Assembly: GCF_004358185.1 (NCBI RefSeq)
Contig: NZ_SMUV01000063.1
Location: forward strand, 62,001-126,000
Source: Antarcticimicrobium luteum
GTDB taxonomy: Bacteria > Pseudomonadota > Alphaproteobacteria > Rhodobacterales > Rhodobacteraceae
Reading direction: 5' to 3'
Length of the DNA stretch: 64,000 nucleotides
The notes below the pieces were generated by a model. The model was not told the DNA's origin and did not search any database. It saw only the letters and a list, made by a program, of their open reading frames with translations. Shown piece after piece: positions 62,773-64,000 of this stretch (the first letter of the stretch is position 1; every line of letters begins with the position of its first letter). The position numbers were made by a program, and so were the translations under genes.

Positions 62773-64000
62773 CTAGATCAGGCTCAGGCGCGGCGCGCCT
62801 GCGGTGATTTCCCCGATCCGGGCGGCCTCATGTCCGGCTGCGCGCAGCCGGGCGACCAGAACGCCCGCCTGATCCGCCGCCACGGCGGCGAGCAGCCCGC
62901 CGGCGGTCTGCGGATCGAACAGCAAATCGGTGCGCGGGTCTGCGGGCAGCTCCGGCGCCAGCGCCTTGTTGTCCGGGTAGAGGGTCGAACGGTGGCCGTC
63001 CCGCGACAGCGCCAGCGCGCCCGCCATCAGCGGCACCGCGCCCAGATCGAGCGAGGCGGCGACGCCGGAGGCCTCGCAGATGTTCAGCAGGTGACCGGCG
63101 AGGCCAAAGCCGGTGACATCGGTCATCGCATGCGCCCCGGCCAGCAGCCGCGCCGCGTCTCCCTGCGCCTGTGTCATCAGGCCATAGGCCGCCGCCACCC
63201 AGTCGCCGCGTGCCGCCCCCAGCATCTCGGCCGCCATCAGCACGCCCGAGCCGATCGGCTTGGTCACGATCACCGCATCGCCGGGGCGCGCGCCCGACAG
63301 CGTGATCGGGTCGCGGTCCAGCAGGCCGGTGAGGGTGAAACCGATGGTCAGTTCGTCGCCCATGGAGCTGTGGCCGCCGGCGATCGCGGCTCCTGCATCG
63401 TTCAGCACCTCTCCGGCGGCGCTCATGATCTCGGCCATGGTGCGGGCCTGCAGGCTGGGGGTCATGCGCGGCAGGATCAGTGTGGCGGTGGCGGCCTGGG
63501 GCTGCGCCCCCATCGCCCAGATGTCGCCCAGCGCGTGGACGGCGGCGATCCGCGCCATCAGCACCGGGTCGGCGGTGACCGCGCGCAAATGGTCGGTGGT
63601 CATCACCTGCCGCACCTCGCCCATGGTCAGGAGCGCCGCGTCGTCGCCCGGCAGCGCGGTGATGTCGGGCCGCGTGACGGCGGGCAGGGTGGCAAGCGCC
63701 GCGCGCAGCGCCCCGCGCCCCAGCTTGGCGCCGCAGCCGCCGCAGAGCGGCTTGTCGCCGGGCATCTCCTCCAGCCCGGCGGCGCGGATGCGCGGTGGCG
63801 CGGGCGGCTGCATCGCCGGCAACGCGCGGAACCTGTCCATGAACTTGCGGTCGATCCGGTCCTTCCAGAGCCAGATCAGCGGGCCGGAGAACGGCAGTCC
63901 GAACCGTTCGCCGAGGGCCGATTTGCCGCCCAGAGAGATCAGTTTCAGGTAATCTTTCTGTGGGCGATAGCGGCGCGGCGGCGGGTCGCCGGCCAGCGCG
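62773..64000 (-). CDS. selD: NDH-SelD fusion: selenide, water dikinase with N-terminal FAD oxidoreductase (5' end off right edge)
   Basis: Makes selenophosphate from selenide and ATP. The SelD part begins near CGGCGAKLGRGALRAALATL, where Cys (not selenocysteine) occupies the active site, with GDDAALLTMGEVRQVMTTDH and MTDVTGFGLAGHLLNICEAS. The frame stays open from the internal Met at 63840 to the window edge and encodes YRPQKDYLKLISLGGKSALG and IWLWKDRIDRKFMDRF, the end of an NADH-dehydrogenase-like flavoprotein. So the gene is the two-domain fusion, not a free SelD starting at 63840. Confidence 0.9.
   Translation of the reverse strand, partial: ALAGDPPPRRYRPQKDYLKLISLGGKSALGERFGLPFSGPLIWLWKDRIDRKFMDRFRALPAMQPPAPPRIRAAGLEEMPGDKPLCGGCGAKLGRGALRAALATLPAVTRPDITALPGDDAALLTMGEVRQVMTTDHLRAVTADPVLMARIAAVHALGDIWAMGAQPQAATATLILPRMTPSLQARTMAEIMSAAGEVLNDAGAAIAGGHSSMGDELTIGFTLTGLLDRDPITLSGARPGDAVIVTKPIGSGVLMAAEMLGAARGDWVAAAYGLMTQAQGDAARLLAGAHAMTDVTGFGLAGHLLNICEASGVAASLDLGAVPLMAGALALSRDGHRSTLYPDNKALAPELPADPRTDLLFDPQTAGGLLAAVAADQAGVLVARLRAAGHEAARIGEITAGAPRLSLI

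Noticed and set aside
62773-63840. Selenocysteine codon or SECIS element in selD
   Set aside because: The active-site position encodes Cys (CGGCGAKLG), and there is no in-frame TGA.

Overview
GC-rich (roughly two-thirds GC), densely packed chromosomal DNA of an alphaproteobacterium, most likely a Rhodobacterales / Roseobacter-group member. The pointers are a urt urea transporter, bioMNY, a GAACN7GAAC-type LexA box, an FAD-oxidoreductase/SelD fusion, paired MerR regulators in front of a beta-oxidation cluster, and the overall protein flavour. No rRNA, tRNA, CRISPR array, prophage or transposase was recognised. The assignment rests on reading the sequence only; no database search was run.

Layout. 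1-2 kb: the start of a urea ABC transporter operon (urtA, then urtB leaving the left edge). 2.5-6.3 kb: a three-gene acyl-CoA module (acyl-CoA dehydrogenase, CaiB/BaiF CoA-transferase, FAS1-like/MaoC dehydratase) facing the wreck of a LysR regulator. 6.4-8.4 kb: biotin ECF transporter bioMNY with a clear terminator. 8.4-9.7 kb: glutamate dehydrogenase. 10-16.7 kb: a complete second F-type ATPase in the N-ATPase order atpDCQRBEFAG, with a Na+-type ligand set in the c subunit. 16.9-27.2 kb: a catabolic island with a GntR regulator, a NMT1/TauA-type ABC transporter, an FAD oxidoreductase, EutB/EutC-like enzymes, an AsnC/Lrp regulator, a semialdehyde dehydrogenase and a class III aminotransferase. 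It resembles the amino-acid half of (hydroxy)ectoine or beta-hydroxyaspartate metabolism but lacks the ectoine ring-opening genes and has a different transporter. It is the best candidate here for an undescribed pathway.

27-31.5 kb: a small lipoprotein, metG, an MFS permease and an SOS-controlled ImuA/RecA-like gene whose promoter, LexA box and leaderless start can be read directly. 31.7-36.3 kb: an aldo-keto reductase, then carnitine-to-glycine-betaine genes (GlxA/CdhR-like regulator, BKACE cleavage enzyme, carnitine dehydrogenase-thioesterase fusion). 36.4-40.9 kb: XRE regulator, membrane proteins, desaturase, DMT exporter, NUDIX, DUF983, plus copies of a palindromic dispersed repeat. 41.1-43.3 kb: a four-gene EF-hand / ECF sigma / putative anti-sigma / CnrX-like sensor unit. 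43.3-44.7 kb: a PleD-like diguanylate cyclase with degenerate receivers.

44.9-52.4 kb: a fatty-acid beta-oxidation cluster on the minus strand (two MerR regulators, acyl-CoA dehydrogenase, a 70-residue protein, GST, thiolase, multifunctional FadB/FadJ) with LiuR-like palindromes in front of one regulator. 52.5-64 kb: two hot-dog thioesterases and a MATE pump, ArsC-PyrD-DUF952, a 5'-nucleotidase, a TPR-sulfotransferase, a YedK/HMCES-type DNA-crosslink protein, a MarR regulator, and the selenium pair mnmH and NDH-selD (leaving the right edge).

Shared themes are acyl-CoA and osmolyte/amine catabolism, urea and glutamate nitrogen handling, cation homeostasis, and DNA damage response. Long open frames on the opposite strand of most genes were judged to be high-GC shadows and left out.
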